DNA of 64,000 bases from the NCBI RefSeq assembly GCF_030270585.1, contig NZ_BSYI01000012.1:1-64000 (forward strand). The letters are read 5' to 3'. Position 1 is the first letter of the stretch, and each line of letters begins with the position of its first letter. The position numbers and the translations under genes are program-made. Source of the DNA: Paralimibaculum aggregatum (GTDB taxonomy: Bacteria > Pseudomonadota > Alphaproteobacteria > Rhodobacterales > Rhodobacteraceae). The notes below the pieces were generated by a model. It was not told where the DNA came from. It saw nothing but the letters and a program-made list of their open reading frames with translations, and made no database searches. Below are positions 22,454 through 31,515 of this stretch, in pieces.

Positions 22454-23355
22454 CTGCGAATGCACCGCCGCCCTCCCGGTTCGCCCCGAGGCAGCCTAGC
22501 CGCCGATCGGCTACCCGCGGCGCCCTGGCGAGGTAGCGACGCCGCTAATCCGCGACGTGCGGCGTCCCGGTGGTGCGGCGCCATGCCTCCCACCCGGTCT
22601 CGGCCTCGACGACATCCGCGGGGTCACGCAGGAAGCCGGCCGCGGCCCGGAGGCCACGCCCCCCGACGCGGCGCGCGGCTGACCGCGAATGCGCCGCCGT
22701 CGGCCCGGCCCGGTTCGCCCCGGCGACGCGGCGCCTTCCCCCAGTGCCCGGCCGGTGGATCGGCCAGCGTTGCGGCGCCGCCAGCCCTGAGGATGGGGAC
22801 GCGGGCCCCCGTGCCGGGAGCAGGAGAGGAACACCGTCCGCGAAAACCCCCGCAGCCGCCCTGTCCGGCTGCGGCACCCCCCGCCGACGCGGCACGCGGC
22901 CGACCGCAGATGCGCCGCCGCCCGCCCCGGCCCGGCGCACCCCGGCGGCAGCCCCGCCGCCGACTAGCGACCCGCGGCGCCATGCCTCCCACCGGGTCTC
23001 GGCCTCGATCAGATCCGCCGGGCCATGCTGGTAACCGGCCGCGGCCCGGAGGCCATGCCCCTCCGACGCGGCGCGCGGCTGACCGCAGTTGCACCGCCGC
23101 CGGCCCGGCCCGGTGCACCCCGGAGGCAGCCCCACCGCCGATCGGCGACGCGCGGCACCCAGTCGAGGCGGCACCCTGCCTCACGCCCGATCTCGGCCTC
23201 GACGAGATCCGCAGGGTCATGCAGGAAGCCGACCGCGGCCCGGAGGCCACGCCCCCGACGCGGCACGTAGTCGACCGCGAATCTGCTGCCGCCGGACCCG
23301 GTCCGGCTCACCCCGGCGGCAGCCCCGCCGCCGGCGAAGGTCCCGACCGGCCGCG
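22370..23355 (+). repeat. Decayed tandem copies of the malQ 3' end
   Basis: The malQ tail plus about 100-130 bases downstream recurs in imperfect copies. The anchor CTCGGCCTCGA starts at 22370 (inside malQ), 22599, 22998 and 23192; a further copy without its head covers about 22878-22997. Each anchored copy continues with a version of the codons for LDEIRRVMQEAGRGPEA, then a CCGACGCGGCGCGCGGCTGA-like stretch and a CCCCGGCGGCAGCC-like stretch. Copies sit in different frames with indels, so they do not extend MalQ. Only the first lies in a gene, so it is probably the source. Confidence 0.8.
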
Positions 23356-25045
23356 CATCGATCCGCATGACCTCGCCCCCGCGCCGGGCCGGGCTTCAGA
23401 GCCGGCGGCAGGGGCCGAGCTTGGGAGGCCCTGGCGGATCGGTGCCGGACGGGCCCCGGCCTGCAGCGCCGCGTTCCGGAAGACAGCCAGCGGACCGGAG
23501 AGCCAGGCGAGATCGTCGATCGGGTCACGGGCGGCAGGGGCGCGCGTCGGATCTCGCCGGCGAGCCCCGCGGCGACCGGCTCGATGCCGCCCGCGTGGAC
23601 GTCCGTGCCGCCGGATGGCATCACCAGCGCCCCCGCCGTGCCCGCGCGGCCTTGAGCGCCGCGATCCCGGGGGGCGGTGCAGTTGCAGGGCCCCGCTCCG
23701 TGGGCGGGCACGGCGTCCGACTGCGCGGCGAGGATCAGGTCCGGCGCCTTCCCCCGATCCGTGGGTGTGCGCGGCGTCCTGTCTGGCGCGCCGAAGGGGA
23801 GCAGCGGTTGCCTGAACCCCGTCGCCCGGCAGTCGCCCGAGCGGCCGCCTCGGGGCATCTCCTTCGGACCGTGCCCTTCTTCACCGCGCCGACCTCACAG
23901 GCACCGAAGGGTTGCCGCGGCCGGCGCCGGGGCCGGAGACAGCGCGCTGCGCTTCTGGGCCGTGGGTCGGGCCAGCGGAGGCACGGGCATGGGCGCTGTC
24001 GTTGGCGCGGCGTATCGGCGCCGCCGCGCCGCGCAGGGGGAGAAGGCCGGCTCGAGTGCCGCCCCGGTCGGTCGGGCCGGCGGCGATCACCCGGACCGTC
24101 GCGGGTCTGCCGGTGAAATCGGTCCTGCCGACATCCGGGTGCCGGTTGAGCGCCGGTCCGCTACCTGTTCCGGCCCGGTCACCGCATCGACGCCGCCTCT
24201 CGGGCCGCCCGCCGCGCCGATGGCCCCGGCACAGGCGATGATCGGGGCGGTGCCATGCCGGGAGGGTTTCGACACGGCCGGGTTGCCGACCCGGGAGGGC
24301 GCGGGGCAGGGCGAGCGCATCGCGCGCCGAGGGCTGCTGTGGTCAAATATCCCGATGCGGGACAAGTCTCCGTTGCTGGCCGCCGAGACGCCTGCGGGGC
24401 GGGGCATCGGGGTGCCGCCCGCGCCATGGCCGGGGTTTCTCCGGGGTCTGGGCGGCGATCGCGCCGCATGCTGCGGAGACTGCCGGGTCAAGTTCGTCTG
24501 TCCGGCGGTCGGGGATCCCGGTCCGGAGGGGCGCCCGCGGCCGGATCCTGCTGGGGCTACTAGGCACCGGCGCCGGCTGAGAGGCGCTGGCGGTGCGGAT
24601 TGGTGGCCGGGCGTGCTTGGCGCGCGCGATGCCGACAGTCGTCATGCGTTCTCGCCAGGGCTGCGGCGACTGGCGGCAAGGGTGCACGGTGCGCCGGCGG
24701 TCTTCGGCGATGCCGACCCTGTGGGACGCGCCGGTGTCGTGCCGGGGAACGGGCGGGCGGTTCGCGCCGCCTGCGCTTCGGCACCGGGCCTTGCTGCCGC
24801 CCTGCCATGTCGTGAGGAAGGCCGGACGACCTGACCGCACGCGCGGGTTTCCGTCGGCGTGCCGGGCCTCTCGCGCTGGCGGCAGGGGGCGGCTGGACCG
24901 GCAGGGGACTCAGTACGGCCGATCGGGGTTGGATTCGCGCCGGCCGAGGCGGCATCGGGGCGCGGGCTCTCGAGGCGTCCGGCCGCCGCGTTGGCCAGCC
25001 TTGCCGCGGGCGCAGCCGGGCGCCTTGGGGCGACACCTCCAAGCG
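23356..25045. other. 1.7 kb of GC-rich DNA without recognisable genes
   Basis: Both strands have open frames of 100-380 codons, as expected at this GC, but none gives a recognisable motif, a plausible start with Shine-Dalgarno, or protein-like composition. With the flanking repeat arrays it makes up most of the 3.2-kb convergent gap between malQ and the amidase gene. I see no transposase, integrase, tRNA or phage gene. Confidence 0.5.
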
Positions 25046-25710
25046 GCGGGCTGCCCCGTTTGGGGTGGGCCGAGCGCGCCTGGCGGCGAGGGTGCCGAGG
25101 CATGGGCGCGGGGCAGGGGCGCGTCGGCTGGCGCGGGCATTGACCGGCGGCTCGGCGAGTGGGCCGGGCTGGCCGCCCGTCGGGGCCGTCTGCCGGGGAG
25201 GAGAGGCCGGGAAACGGGGGCCGGCTCGGCTGCCGGGCGCTTCGGCCGCCAGACCGGGCGGCTCCCGGGCCTGCCGGCAGGTCGGGCGGAGGCGGCAATC
25301 CGCTGCTGCGGGCCGCCCCGTTTGCGGTGGGCAGGGCATGGTCGGCGGCGAGGGTGCCGATGCCCCGGCGCGGGGCATGGGGCTGTCGGCAGGCAGGGGC
25401 CTTGGCCGGCGGTGCGGCGAGCGGGCCGGGCCGGCCGCCCGCCGGGGCCTTCTGCCGGGGAGGAGGGGCCGGGAACCGGATCGGCTGTCGGGCGCTTCGG
25501 CCGCCAGATCGGACGGCTCCCGGGCCTGCCGGGAGGTCGGGCGGGGGCGGCAATCCGCTGCGGCTGGCTGTCCGCCGGGGCCGTCTGCCGGGGAGGACGG
25601 GCCGGGAACCGGGGCCGGATCGGCTGCCGGGCGCTGGGCCGCCAGGCCGGGCGGCTCCCGGGCCTGGGGGGCGGTCAGGCGGGGGCGGCGACCCGCTGCA
25701 TCGGGCCGCC
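25046..25710 (-). repeat. Decayed tandem copies of the amidase 3' end
   Basis: The last 12 or so codons of the amidase plus about 100 bases downstream recur. The anchor CTGCCGGGGAGGA starts at 25190, 25452 and 25585 (spacing 262 and 133). Each copy runs through GGGCGGCTCCCGGGCCTG-like and GGCGGCAATCCGCTGC-like stretches; the last copy enters the real gene, where these bases encode GGPMQRVAAPA on the minus strand. A longer unit of about 262 bp including CCCCGTTTG and GGCGGCGAGGGTGCCGA blocks is partly present again at about 25046-25138. Confidence 0.8.
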
Positions 25711-27081
25711 GAGCGCCCGCTCGGCCGCGGCCGCGGCGCGGAGCACCTGCGCCTCGCCGAGCACCGGCCCGGCGATCTGCAGCCCGACGGGCAGGCCCGC
25801 CCCGTCGATGCCGCAGGGCAGGGAGATCGCCGGCAGCCCCAGCAGGTTCCACGGATAGGTCAGCCGCCACGAGACCGCGACGATGCTCTCGGCGCGTCCG
25901 CCGATGCGGATCTCGGTCTCGCCGCTGCGCCAGGCGGTCAGCGGCATGGTCGGCCCGACGATCACGTCCACCGCATCGAAGACCGGGGCGAGGCGCTCGG
26001 CGAGATGGCGCCGGAACCGCTCGGCCTGGAGGTAGTCGGCGCCGCTGACCAGCCGGCCCATCTCGACGAGCAGCCGCACATCCGCGCCGAAGCCGGCGAC
26101 GGCGCCCTCGCGCAGGCGCCGGTCGTGGTAGTTGGTCGAGGAGGCGAGCTCGATGGCGAAGATCGCGCCGAGCCCCTGGCCGATCTCGGGCAGCGCGAAC
26201 TCGGTGACCCGGGCGCCGGCGCGCGCCAGCGCCGCGATCGCCGCCTCGACACGGTCGCCGACCGCCGGCACCAGGTCCTCGAAGAAATGCGTGCGGCAGA
26301 CCCCGACGCGCAGCCCGCCGGCGCCGCCCGCGAGCGCTTCGGACCAGTCCGGCGCCGCGACGCCGAGGCTGCCCGGATCGGCCGGGTCCGGCCCCGCCAT
26401 GGCGCCGGCGACCAGCGCCGCATCGCCCACCGAGGCGGCGATCGGGCCGGCATGGTCGAGCGACCAGCTGTGCGGAACGATCCCGCTGCGCCCGATCAGC
26501 CCGAAGCTCGGCTTGAAGCCGACGCAGCCGCAGAGGCTCGCCGGGATGCGGATCGAGCCGCCGGTGTCGGAGCCGAGCGCCGCCGGTGCCAGCCCCGCCG
26601 CGACCGCCGCCGCGGAGCCGCCGCTCGAGCCGCCGGGCGAGCAGGACGGGTCGCGCGGGTTGCGCGTCGGCGGGGTCTCCATGCCCCAGGCGAACTCGTG
26701 CATCCGGGTCTTGGCGAAGGGGATCGCGCCGGCCGACCGCAGGCGCGCGACCGCATGGGCGTCGGCCAGCGGATAGTCGGTGCCCGGTGCGGCGCTGCCG
26801 GCCCGGGTCGGCATGTCGGCGGTCGTGTGGTTGTCCTTGATCGCGATCGGGATGCCGTGGAGCGGCCCCTTCCAGTCGCCGGCGGCGATCTCGGCATGGG
26901 CCCGCTCGGCCGCCGCCCGCGCGGTCTCGGAGAGATGCACGAAGGCGGCGAGGCGGCCGTCCTCGCGGCGGATCCGGTCGGTCAGCGCGTCGAGCAGCTC
27001 GACCGGCGACAGGCGTCCCGCCCGGAGCAGCGCCGAGAGTTCGCCGATGGTGGCGCGGGTCGGATCCCCGGGCGCGGTCAT
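25675..27081 (-). CDS. AtzE/HpxY-type amidase
   Basis: 468 aa amidase-signature hydrolase cleaving a C-N amide bond. The Ser-cisSer-Lys triad is intact: Lys82 (IAIKDN), Ser152 (GGSSGGS) and Ser176 (SDTGGSIRIPASL). Its ATG overlaps the stop of an AtzG/HpxX-like small protein (ATGA); this pairing is known for 1-carboxybiuret hydrolase AtzEG and for HpxXY of oxamate metabolism, so a small urea-, biuret- or oxamate-like amide is likely, though GatA-like amidases of other specificity cannot be excluded. Last gene of the nine-gene run beginning with the XRE-cupin regulator. DNA of its last codons is repeated downstream. Confidence 0.88.
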   Translation of the reverse strand: MTAPGDPTRATIGELSALLRAGRLSPVELLDALTDRIRREDGRLAAFVHLSETARAAAERAHAEIAAGDWKGPLHGIPIAIKDNHTTADMPTRAGSAAPGTDYPLADAHAVARLRSAGAIPFAKTRMHEFAWGMETPPTRNPRDPSCSPGGSSGGSAAAVAAGLAPAALGSDTGGSIRIPASLCGCVGFKPSFGLIGRSGIVPHSWSLDHAGPIAASVGDAALVAGAMAGPDPADPGSLGVAAPDWSEALAGGAGGLRVGVCRTHFFEDLVPAVGDRVEAAIAALARAGARVTEFALPEIGQGLGAIFAIELASSTNYHDRRLREGAVAGFGADVRLLVEMGRLVSGADYLQAERFRRHLAERLAPVFDAVDVIVGPTMPLTAWRSGETEIRIGGRAESIVAVSWRLTYPWNLLGLPAISLPCGIDGAGLPVGLQIAGPVLGEAQVLRAAAAAERALGGPMQRVAAPA

Positions 27082-27329
27082 CGCGGCCCCCGCCAGGGCT
27101 GGAACACCACCGCGGGATGGGTCTCGCCGAGATCGAGGGCGCGGAGCTCCTCGATCGCGGCGCGGATGTCGGCGAAGGCGGCGGCGACGGCGCGCAGCCG
27201 CTCCGGCGGCAGGTCGAGGCCGGTCAGGACATGCGGGTCGAGCGGATCGCGCGGGTCGCCGGGGGCCGGGTCGGCGGCCGGGGCGGGCGCCGGGTCGGGA
27301 TCGGGGGTCTGGTCGGGGGTGTCTTGCAT
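27078..27329 (-). CDS. AtzG/HpxX-like small subunit (DUF4089 type)
   Basis: 83 aa. The first 30 residues are a Pro/Asp/Ala-rich run; the rest is helical with the family pattern GLDLPPERLRAVAAAFADI (about 37-55) and the C-terminal AVVFQP motif (about 73-78). AtzG-type proteins form a heterotetramer with the AtzE amidase and stabilise it. The ATGA overlap with the amidase supports the pairing. The acidic, Pro-rich N-terminal extension is unlike the usual 60-70 aa family size. Confidence 0.75.
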   Translation of the reverse strand: MQDTPDQTPDPDPAPAPAADPAPGDPRDPLDPHVLTGLDLPPERLRAVAAAFADIRAAIEELRALDLGETHPAVVFQPWRGPR

Positions 27330-27338
27330 CGGCGGTCC

Positions 27339-28088
27339 TCAGGGTCGGTCGGAGCCGCCGCCGCCGGGGCGCTGCGGCGGCGGCTTCAGCAGCATCTCGG
27401 TGACCGCGGCGGGGGCGGCGGCCGCGGGCCCCCCGCGCCGCGGCATGCCGGCGACGAAGGGCGCGAGCTGGCTGGCGGCGACGCCGTGGACGCGGCGCAG
27501 CTCGGCCACCGGGTCGGCATGCTCGTCGACCCGCAGATCGACCCGCGGGTAGATCTCCGAGCCGGTCACGACCAGCGCGGCGGACTGGCGCCCGCGCTTG
27601 TCGCCGCCGGCGGCCTGGGCCGCCTCGAGCGCGGCCAGCAGGCGCTCGTCGAGCGGCAGCCCGGGCCCGGCGGCAAAGGCCCGCGACATCGCCTCGAGCA
27701 CGTCGACGCCGGTCAGCATGTTGCCCTGCACCGCGTGATCGGCGGCGCAGGCATGGCCGCAGGCCGCCGTGCAGTCGGCCCCGGTATGGGCCGCGCCGGC
27801 GCCGCCGGCACCGATCGCGCCGAGCTGGCGCACCGCCGCCGCCGGGTCCTCGGCGAGGGTGGCGGCAACCGCATCGGCGGCCCCGGCGCCGGCGGCGAGC
27901 CGGTCGAGCACCGCCACCGCGAGATACGGGTTGACCCAGGACTGGGTGCTGACCGCGCCCACCCCCGGCCGCAGATAGGGGCAGATCGCGCCGACCGCGG
28001 GCACCGCCGAGGCCACCGCCACGCCGAGCTCGCCAGTGCGCTCGCAGCGGCCGACGATCGAATAGGTATGCGCCCAGACACCGCTCAT
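27339..28088 (-). CDS. DUF1028 family Ntn-hydrolase-like protein
   Basis: 249 aa. Family features: N-terminal HTYSIVGRCERTGELGVAVA (about 7-26), VGAVSTQ (about 42-48), GNMLTG (about 119-124) and GDKRGRQSAAL (about 160-170). DUF1028 proteins adopt an N-terminal-nucleophile hydrolase fold and often sit beside amidase and peptide-uptake genes; their chemistry is mostly unproven. It lies between livF and the AtzG-like gene with 3- and 9-base gaps, so it is probably another hydrolase acting on the imported compound. C-terminal tail is Pro/Gly-rich. Confidence 0.8.
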   Translation of the reverse strand: MSGVWAHTYSIVGRCERTGELGVAVASAVPAVGAICPYLRPGVGAVSTQSWVNPYLAVAVLDRLAAGAGAADAVAATLAEDPAAAVRQLGAIGAGGAGAAHTGADCTAACGHACAADHAVQGNMLTGVDVLEAMSRAFAAGPGLPLDERLLAALEAAQAAGGDKRGRQSAALVVTGSEIYPRVDLRVDEHADPVAELRRVHGVAASQLAPFVAGMPRRGGPAAAAPAAVTEMLLKPPPQRPGGGGSDRP

Positions 28089-28091
28089 CGC

Positions 28092-28823
28092 TCAGACCTT
28101 CAGGTGGTGGACCAGGACCGAGGCCGCGCCCGGATCGCCGGCCGGCCCCTGCTCGACGATCTGCCCGAGCTTGAGCACCGCGAAGCGGTCCGCGACCGAG
28201 AGCGCGAAGGAGAGATGCTGCTCGACCAGCAGCACCGCCGTGCCGTTCCGCTCGCGCGTGGCGCGCAGCACCTCGGCCATCCGGTCGATCATCGTCGGCT
28301 GCAGGCCCTCGCTGATCTCGTCGATCAGCATCAGCCGCGGCTGCGCCAGCACGGCGCGCGACATGATCAGCATCTTCTGCTCGCCGCCCGAGAGGGTTCC
28401 GGCGCGCTGCTTCAGGCGCTCGAGCATCCGCGGGAACACGTCGGCGAGGCTGTCGACCCGCTCCGCGAAGGTCCGGTCGTCGGGCACGCCGACGCGCAGG
28501 TTCTCCTCGACGGTCAGGTCCTGGAAGATCGTGAACTCCTGCGGCGCATAGGCGACGCCGGCGCGCGCCATGGCATGGGGCGGGCGCCGCGTGACCTCCT
28601 CGCCGGCCAGCGTGATGCGCCCGGCCTGGGCCTTCACGAAGCCCATGATCGTCTTCATCAGCGTCGTCTTGCCCATGCCGTTCTTGCCGAGCACGGTGAG
28701 GATCTCGCCTTGGCTGATGGCGAGCGAGACGCCGTCGATCACCGTGGCGCCGCCATAGCCGGCGCTCACCGCCTCGACGCTGAGCAGGGCGGGGGTTGCC
28801 GCATCGGCCGCTGCCGCGCTCAT
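28092..28823 (-). CDS. Branched-chain-amino-acid-type ABC transporter ATPase (LivF-like)
   Basis: 243 aa. Walker A GKNGMGKTT (about 45-53), signature LSGGEQKML (about 141-149), Walker B LMLIDEISEGL (about 160-170). LivF-type subunit of a HAAT-family importer (amino acids, amides, urea). The start at 28823 overlaps the stop of the fused LivM-LivG gene (ATGA). The C-terminus ends VHHLKV, common in LivF and UrtE proteins. With the fused ATPase it forms the motor pair. Confidence 0.9.
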   Translation of the reverse strand: MSAAAADAATPALLSVEAVSAGYGGATVIDGVSLAISQGEILTVLGKNGMGKTTLMKTIMGFVKAQAGRITLAGEEVTRRPPHAMARAGVAYAPQEFTIFQDLTVEENLRVGVPDDRTFAERVDSLADVFPRMLERLKQRAGTLSGGEQKMLIMSRAVLAQPRLMLIDEISEGLQPTMIDRMAEVLRATRERNGTAVLLVEQHLSFALSVADRFAVLKLGQIVEQGPAGDPGAASVLVHHLKV

Positions 28824-30637
28824 GATGCGGTCTCCACGGCCTGCCCGGAATAGACCGCCTTCACCAGATCCGAGGCGATCACCTCCTCGACGGTGCCCTC
28901 CATCAGCAGCGCCCCCTGGTGCAGCACCACGATCCGGTCGGAGATGTCGCGCACGAAGTCGAGATCGTGCTCGATCAGCAGGATCGACAGGCCGTGGACC
29001 CTGGCGAGCGATGTCAGCACCGAGCCGATCGCCGTGCGCTCGGCCTTGGTCAGCCCGGCGGTCGGCTCGTCGAGCAGCAGCACCGAGGGCTCGGTCGCCA
29101 GCACCATGGCCAGCTCGAGCCCGCGCTTCTGGCCGTGGCTGAGGTTGCGGGTCTCGGTGCCGAGCGCCTTGTCGAGGCCCGTCGCCTCGAGGATCCCGAG
29201 CGCCGGCGTCGGCAGCGCGACCTCGTTGCGGCGGGAGAACAGGCTGGCGCCGTCGATCCGCCAGCGGGCCAGCATCAGGCATTCCCCCACGGTCAGCGTC
29301 TCGAACAGGTTGGTGTTCTGGAAGCTCCGCCCGATGCCGAGCGCGACCACCGATTGCGGCGAGCCGCGGCCGATCTCCGTGCCGTTGACATAGACCTCGC
29401 CGCCCGAGCGCTCGCCGCCATCGGAGATGCAGCGCATCAGCGTGGTCTTGCCGGCGCCGTTCGGCCCGACGATCGAGAGCAGCTCGGAGCCGCGGCTCTC
29501 GATCGCGATGCCGTCGAGCACCTTGAGGCTGCCGTAGTGGCGCAGCAGGTCGGCGGTGCGGAGCGGCGCCGAGCGGGTCTCGCCATGCGGGGTGGTCGGC
29601 TCGAAGCCGCGCAGCACCACCGCGTCGCGCGCCGCCGCCCGGGGAAACGGCCAGAGCCGGCGCAGCCCCTTGCCGAGGATCGGGATCAGCCCCTGCGGCA
29701 GCAGCACGATCACCACCACGAAGGCGACGCCGGTGATCAGCTTCCAGAGGAACGGCAGCGAGCCGGAGAGATAGGACGCGGTGACGTCGATGCCGATGGT
29801 GCCGAGCACCGGGCCGATCAGCGTGCCCCGCCCGCCGAGCGCCGTGAAGATCAGCAGCTCGGTGCCGAGCAGGAAGCCGCCGAGCTCGGGCGCCACCACG
29901 TTCGTGAAGGCGGCATAGCCGAAGCCCGCGCCGGCGCCGATCGCCCCGGCCGCCATCATCAGCAGGATCTTGATGCGGCTGACCGGGATGCCGAGATAGG
30001 CGCAGCGCTCCTCGTTCTCGCGGATCGCCACGAGCAGCCGGCCGAAATCGCTGCTGACCAGCAGGTAGCCGAGCGCGGTGACCGCGATCAGGTAGCCGCC
30101 GGCGATCCAGAACCAGGTCTCGAACGCCCAGTAATAGGTGGGGAAGGCCGAGATGCCGGAGGACGAGCCGGTGAAGCGCCCGCCGGCAAAGATCAGCTGC
30201 ACGAGGACGATCGGCAGCGCCAGCGTCACGATCGAGGCATAGAGCGGCGAGGCGCCGTGATAGAAGGCGAGCCAGCCGATCAGCCAGGCCACCGCGACCG
30301 CGGCGAGCAGCGCCAGCAGGAACGACCCCGCGAACCAGAACGGGCCGAAGCCGTAATGCGTCGCCACCAGCGCGCAGGCATAGGCGCCGATGCCGAAGAA
30401 CGCCGACTGGCCGAAGGTCAGGATCCCGGTATAGCCCCAGAGCACGTCGACGGTCATCGCCAGCGCCGCCAGGAAGAACGCCCGGATCAGGATGTTCTTG
30501 GTGTAGATGTCGAGTTGGAACGGCGCCGTCGCGACGACGACGGCCGCCACCGCCGCGCCGATCAGGACGGTGCGGCGGACCCGCCGCGTGACCGATGATC
30601 CCGGCGCCGCCTCGCTCGTGTCACGTGCCACGGCCAA
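28820..30637 (-). CDS. Fused LivM-type permease / LivG-type ATPase
   Basis: 605 aa. Residues about 25-325 form a LivM-like permease with about ten hydrophobic spans (start GYTGILTFGQSAFFGIGAY near 68-86). A linker (about 330-355) leads to an ABC domain with Walker A GPNGAGKTT (about 391-399), signature LSHGQKRGLEL (about 495-505) and LLLDEPTAGL (about 518-527). LivM-LivG fusions occur in this superfamily but separate genes are the norm. The frame is continuous. Its start lies 17 bases inside livH, and the ATGA overlap with livF keeps stoichiometry. Confidence 0.9.
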   Translation of the reverse strand: MAVARDTSEAAPGSSVTRRVRRTVLIGAAVAAVVVATAPFQLDIYTKNILIRAFFLAALAMTVDVLWGYTGILTFGQSAFFGIGAYACALVATHYGFGPFWFAGSFLLALLAAVAVAWLIGWLAFYHGASPLYASIVTLALPIVLVQLIFAGGRFTGSSSGISAFPTYYWAFETWFWIAGGYLIAVTALGYLLVSSDFGRLLVAIRENEERCAYLGIPVSRIKILLMMAAGAIGAGAGFGYAAFTNVVAPELGGFLLGTELLIFTALGGRGTLIGPVLGTIGIDVTASYLSGSLPFLWKLITGVAFVVVIVLLPQGLIPILGKGLRRLWPFPRAAARDAVVLRGFEPTTPHGETRSAPLRTADLLRHYGSLKVLDGIAIESRGSELLSIVGPNGAGKTTLMRCISDGGERSGGEVYVNGTEIGRGSPQSVVALGIGRSFQNTNLFETLTVGECLMLARWRIDGASLFSRRNEVALPTPALGILEATGLDKALGTETRNLSHGQKRGLELAMVLATEPSVLLLDEPTAGLTKAERTAIGSVLTSLARVHGLSILLIEHDLDFVRDISDRIVVLHQGALLMEGTVEEVIASDLVKAVYSGQAVETAS

Positions 30638-31460
30638 GCCCTTTTGGATAGAGACGGAGAAGGACGGCGGCGAGGACGACGATGGTCAGGCCGCCGATGA
30701 TCGGGCTGATATAGCTCGAGACCGCGACCTGCGCGCTGCCGAGGATCAGCGATGCCAGCGCCAGGCTGGGGATCGACACCCCCGAGACCAGCACCAGCAT
30801 GAACGAGTTCACGAGCCAGGGCAGGCCCATGTTCGGATCGACCGAGAGCAGCGGCGTGATCAGCGCGCCGGCGCCGCAGGCGAGCCCGGCGCCGAGCCCG
30901 AAGGTCAGCAGCCGCACCCGCGCGCTGTCGATGCCGAGCCCGCGCGCCAGCGTCTCGTTCATGATCACCGCGCGCGCGTTCAGCCCGAAGCGCGTGAGAT
31001 AGAGCAGCGCCGTCAGCGCGCCGCCGATCGCCAGCGCGACCGCGGTCAGCGTCAGGCGATAGGCCGAGTATTCGATCCCGCCGAGATCGAGCGTCCCGGT
31101 CATCGGGCTCGCGGCAAACTGCACCTCGCGGCCGAAGCCGATGGTGATGAGCTGGCCGATGATGATGCCGAGGCCCCAGGTCGCGAGGATCGCGTCGAGC
31201 GGGCGGTGATAGAGCGGACGCACGATCACCCGTTCGACGACGATGCCGACGCCGAACCCGACCGCGCCGGCCAGCAGCGGCGCGAGCCAGGGCGACAGCC
31301 CCGCCTCGGTGGTCAGATAGGCGGCATAGCCGCCGAGCGTCAGGAACGCGCCATGGGCGAAGTTGATCAGCTTCATGACGCCGAGGATGATCATCAGCCC
31401 CGAGGCGACGACGAAGAGGATCGCCGAGGTCGTGATCATGTCGAGGGCGAGATTGGCCAT
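30621..31460 (-). CDS. Branched-chain-amino-acid-type ABC permease (LivH-like)
   Basis: 279 aa LivH-type permease with about eight hydrophobic segments and the family stretch VMKLINFAHGAFLTLGGYAA (about 28-47). It pairs with the LivM half of the fusion protein downstream, which starts inside its last codons. A strong hairpin lies between it and the binding-protein gene upstream. Start ATG at 31460 with GGAGACCTC directly upstream. Confidence 0.9.
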   Translation of the reverse strand: MANLALDMITTSAILFVVASGLMIILGVMKLINFAHGAFLTLGGYAAYLTTEAGLSPWLAPLLAGAVGFGVGIVVERVIVRPLYHRPLDAILATWGLGIIIGQLITIGFGREVQFAASPMTGTLDLGGIEYSAYRLTLTAVALAIGGALTALLYLTRFGLNARAVIMNETLARGLGIDSARVRLLTFGLGAGLACGAGALITPLLSVDPNMGLPWLVNSFMLVLVSGVSIPSLALASLILGSAQVAVSSYISPIIGGLTIVVLAAVLLRLYPKGLGRGT

Positions 31461-31483
31461 GAGGTCTCCGATTGCCGGCGGCC

Positions 31484-31506
31484 GGGGGGCGGGCCGGCCG
31501 CCCCCC
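31484..31506 (-). promoter_or_regulatory. Intercistronic GC hairpin after the Liv-type binding protein
   Basis: Perfect 9-bp arms GGGGGGCGG / CCGCCCCCC around a 5-base loop, in the 55-bp gap between the binding-protein gene and livH. No T-run. Same position and style as the hairpins behind smoE, proX and dctP. Confidence 0.7.
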
Positions 31507-31515
31507 GAGAGTGCG

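Noticed and set aside
22370-23355. Diversity-generating retroelement (template/variable repeats at the malQ 3' end)
   Set aside because: Changes between copies are not concentrated at adenines, copies are in tandem with indels, and no reverse transcriptase is present.
23677-24834. 385-codon plus-strand open frame in the malQ-amidase gap
   Set aside because: No recognisable motif, low-complexity composition, and equally long frames on the other strand, as expected at this GC.
22454-25674. Genomic island or mobile element in the gene-poor gap
   Set aside because: No transposase, integrase, tRNA, target-site duplication or terminal inverted repeats were seen; the content is explained by gene-end duplications.
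24560-25870. Minus-strand repeat protein with about 85-residue repeats
   Set aside because: It reads out of frame across the amidase-tail repeat array and runs into the amidase gene in another frame; the repetition is explained by the DNA array.
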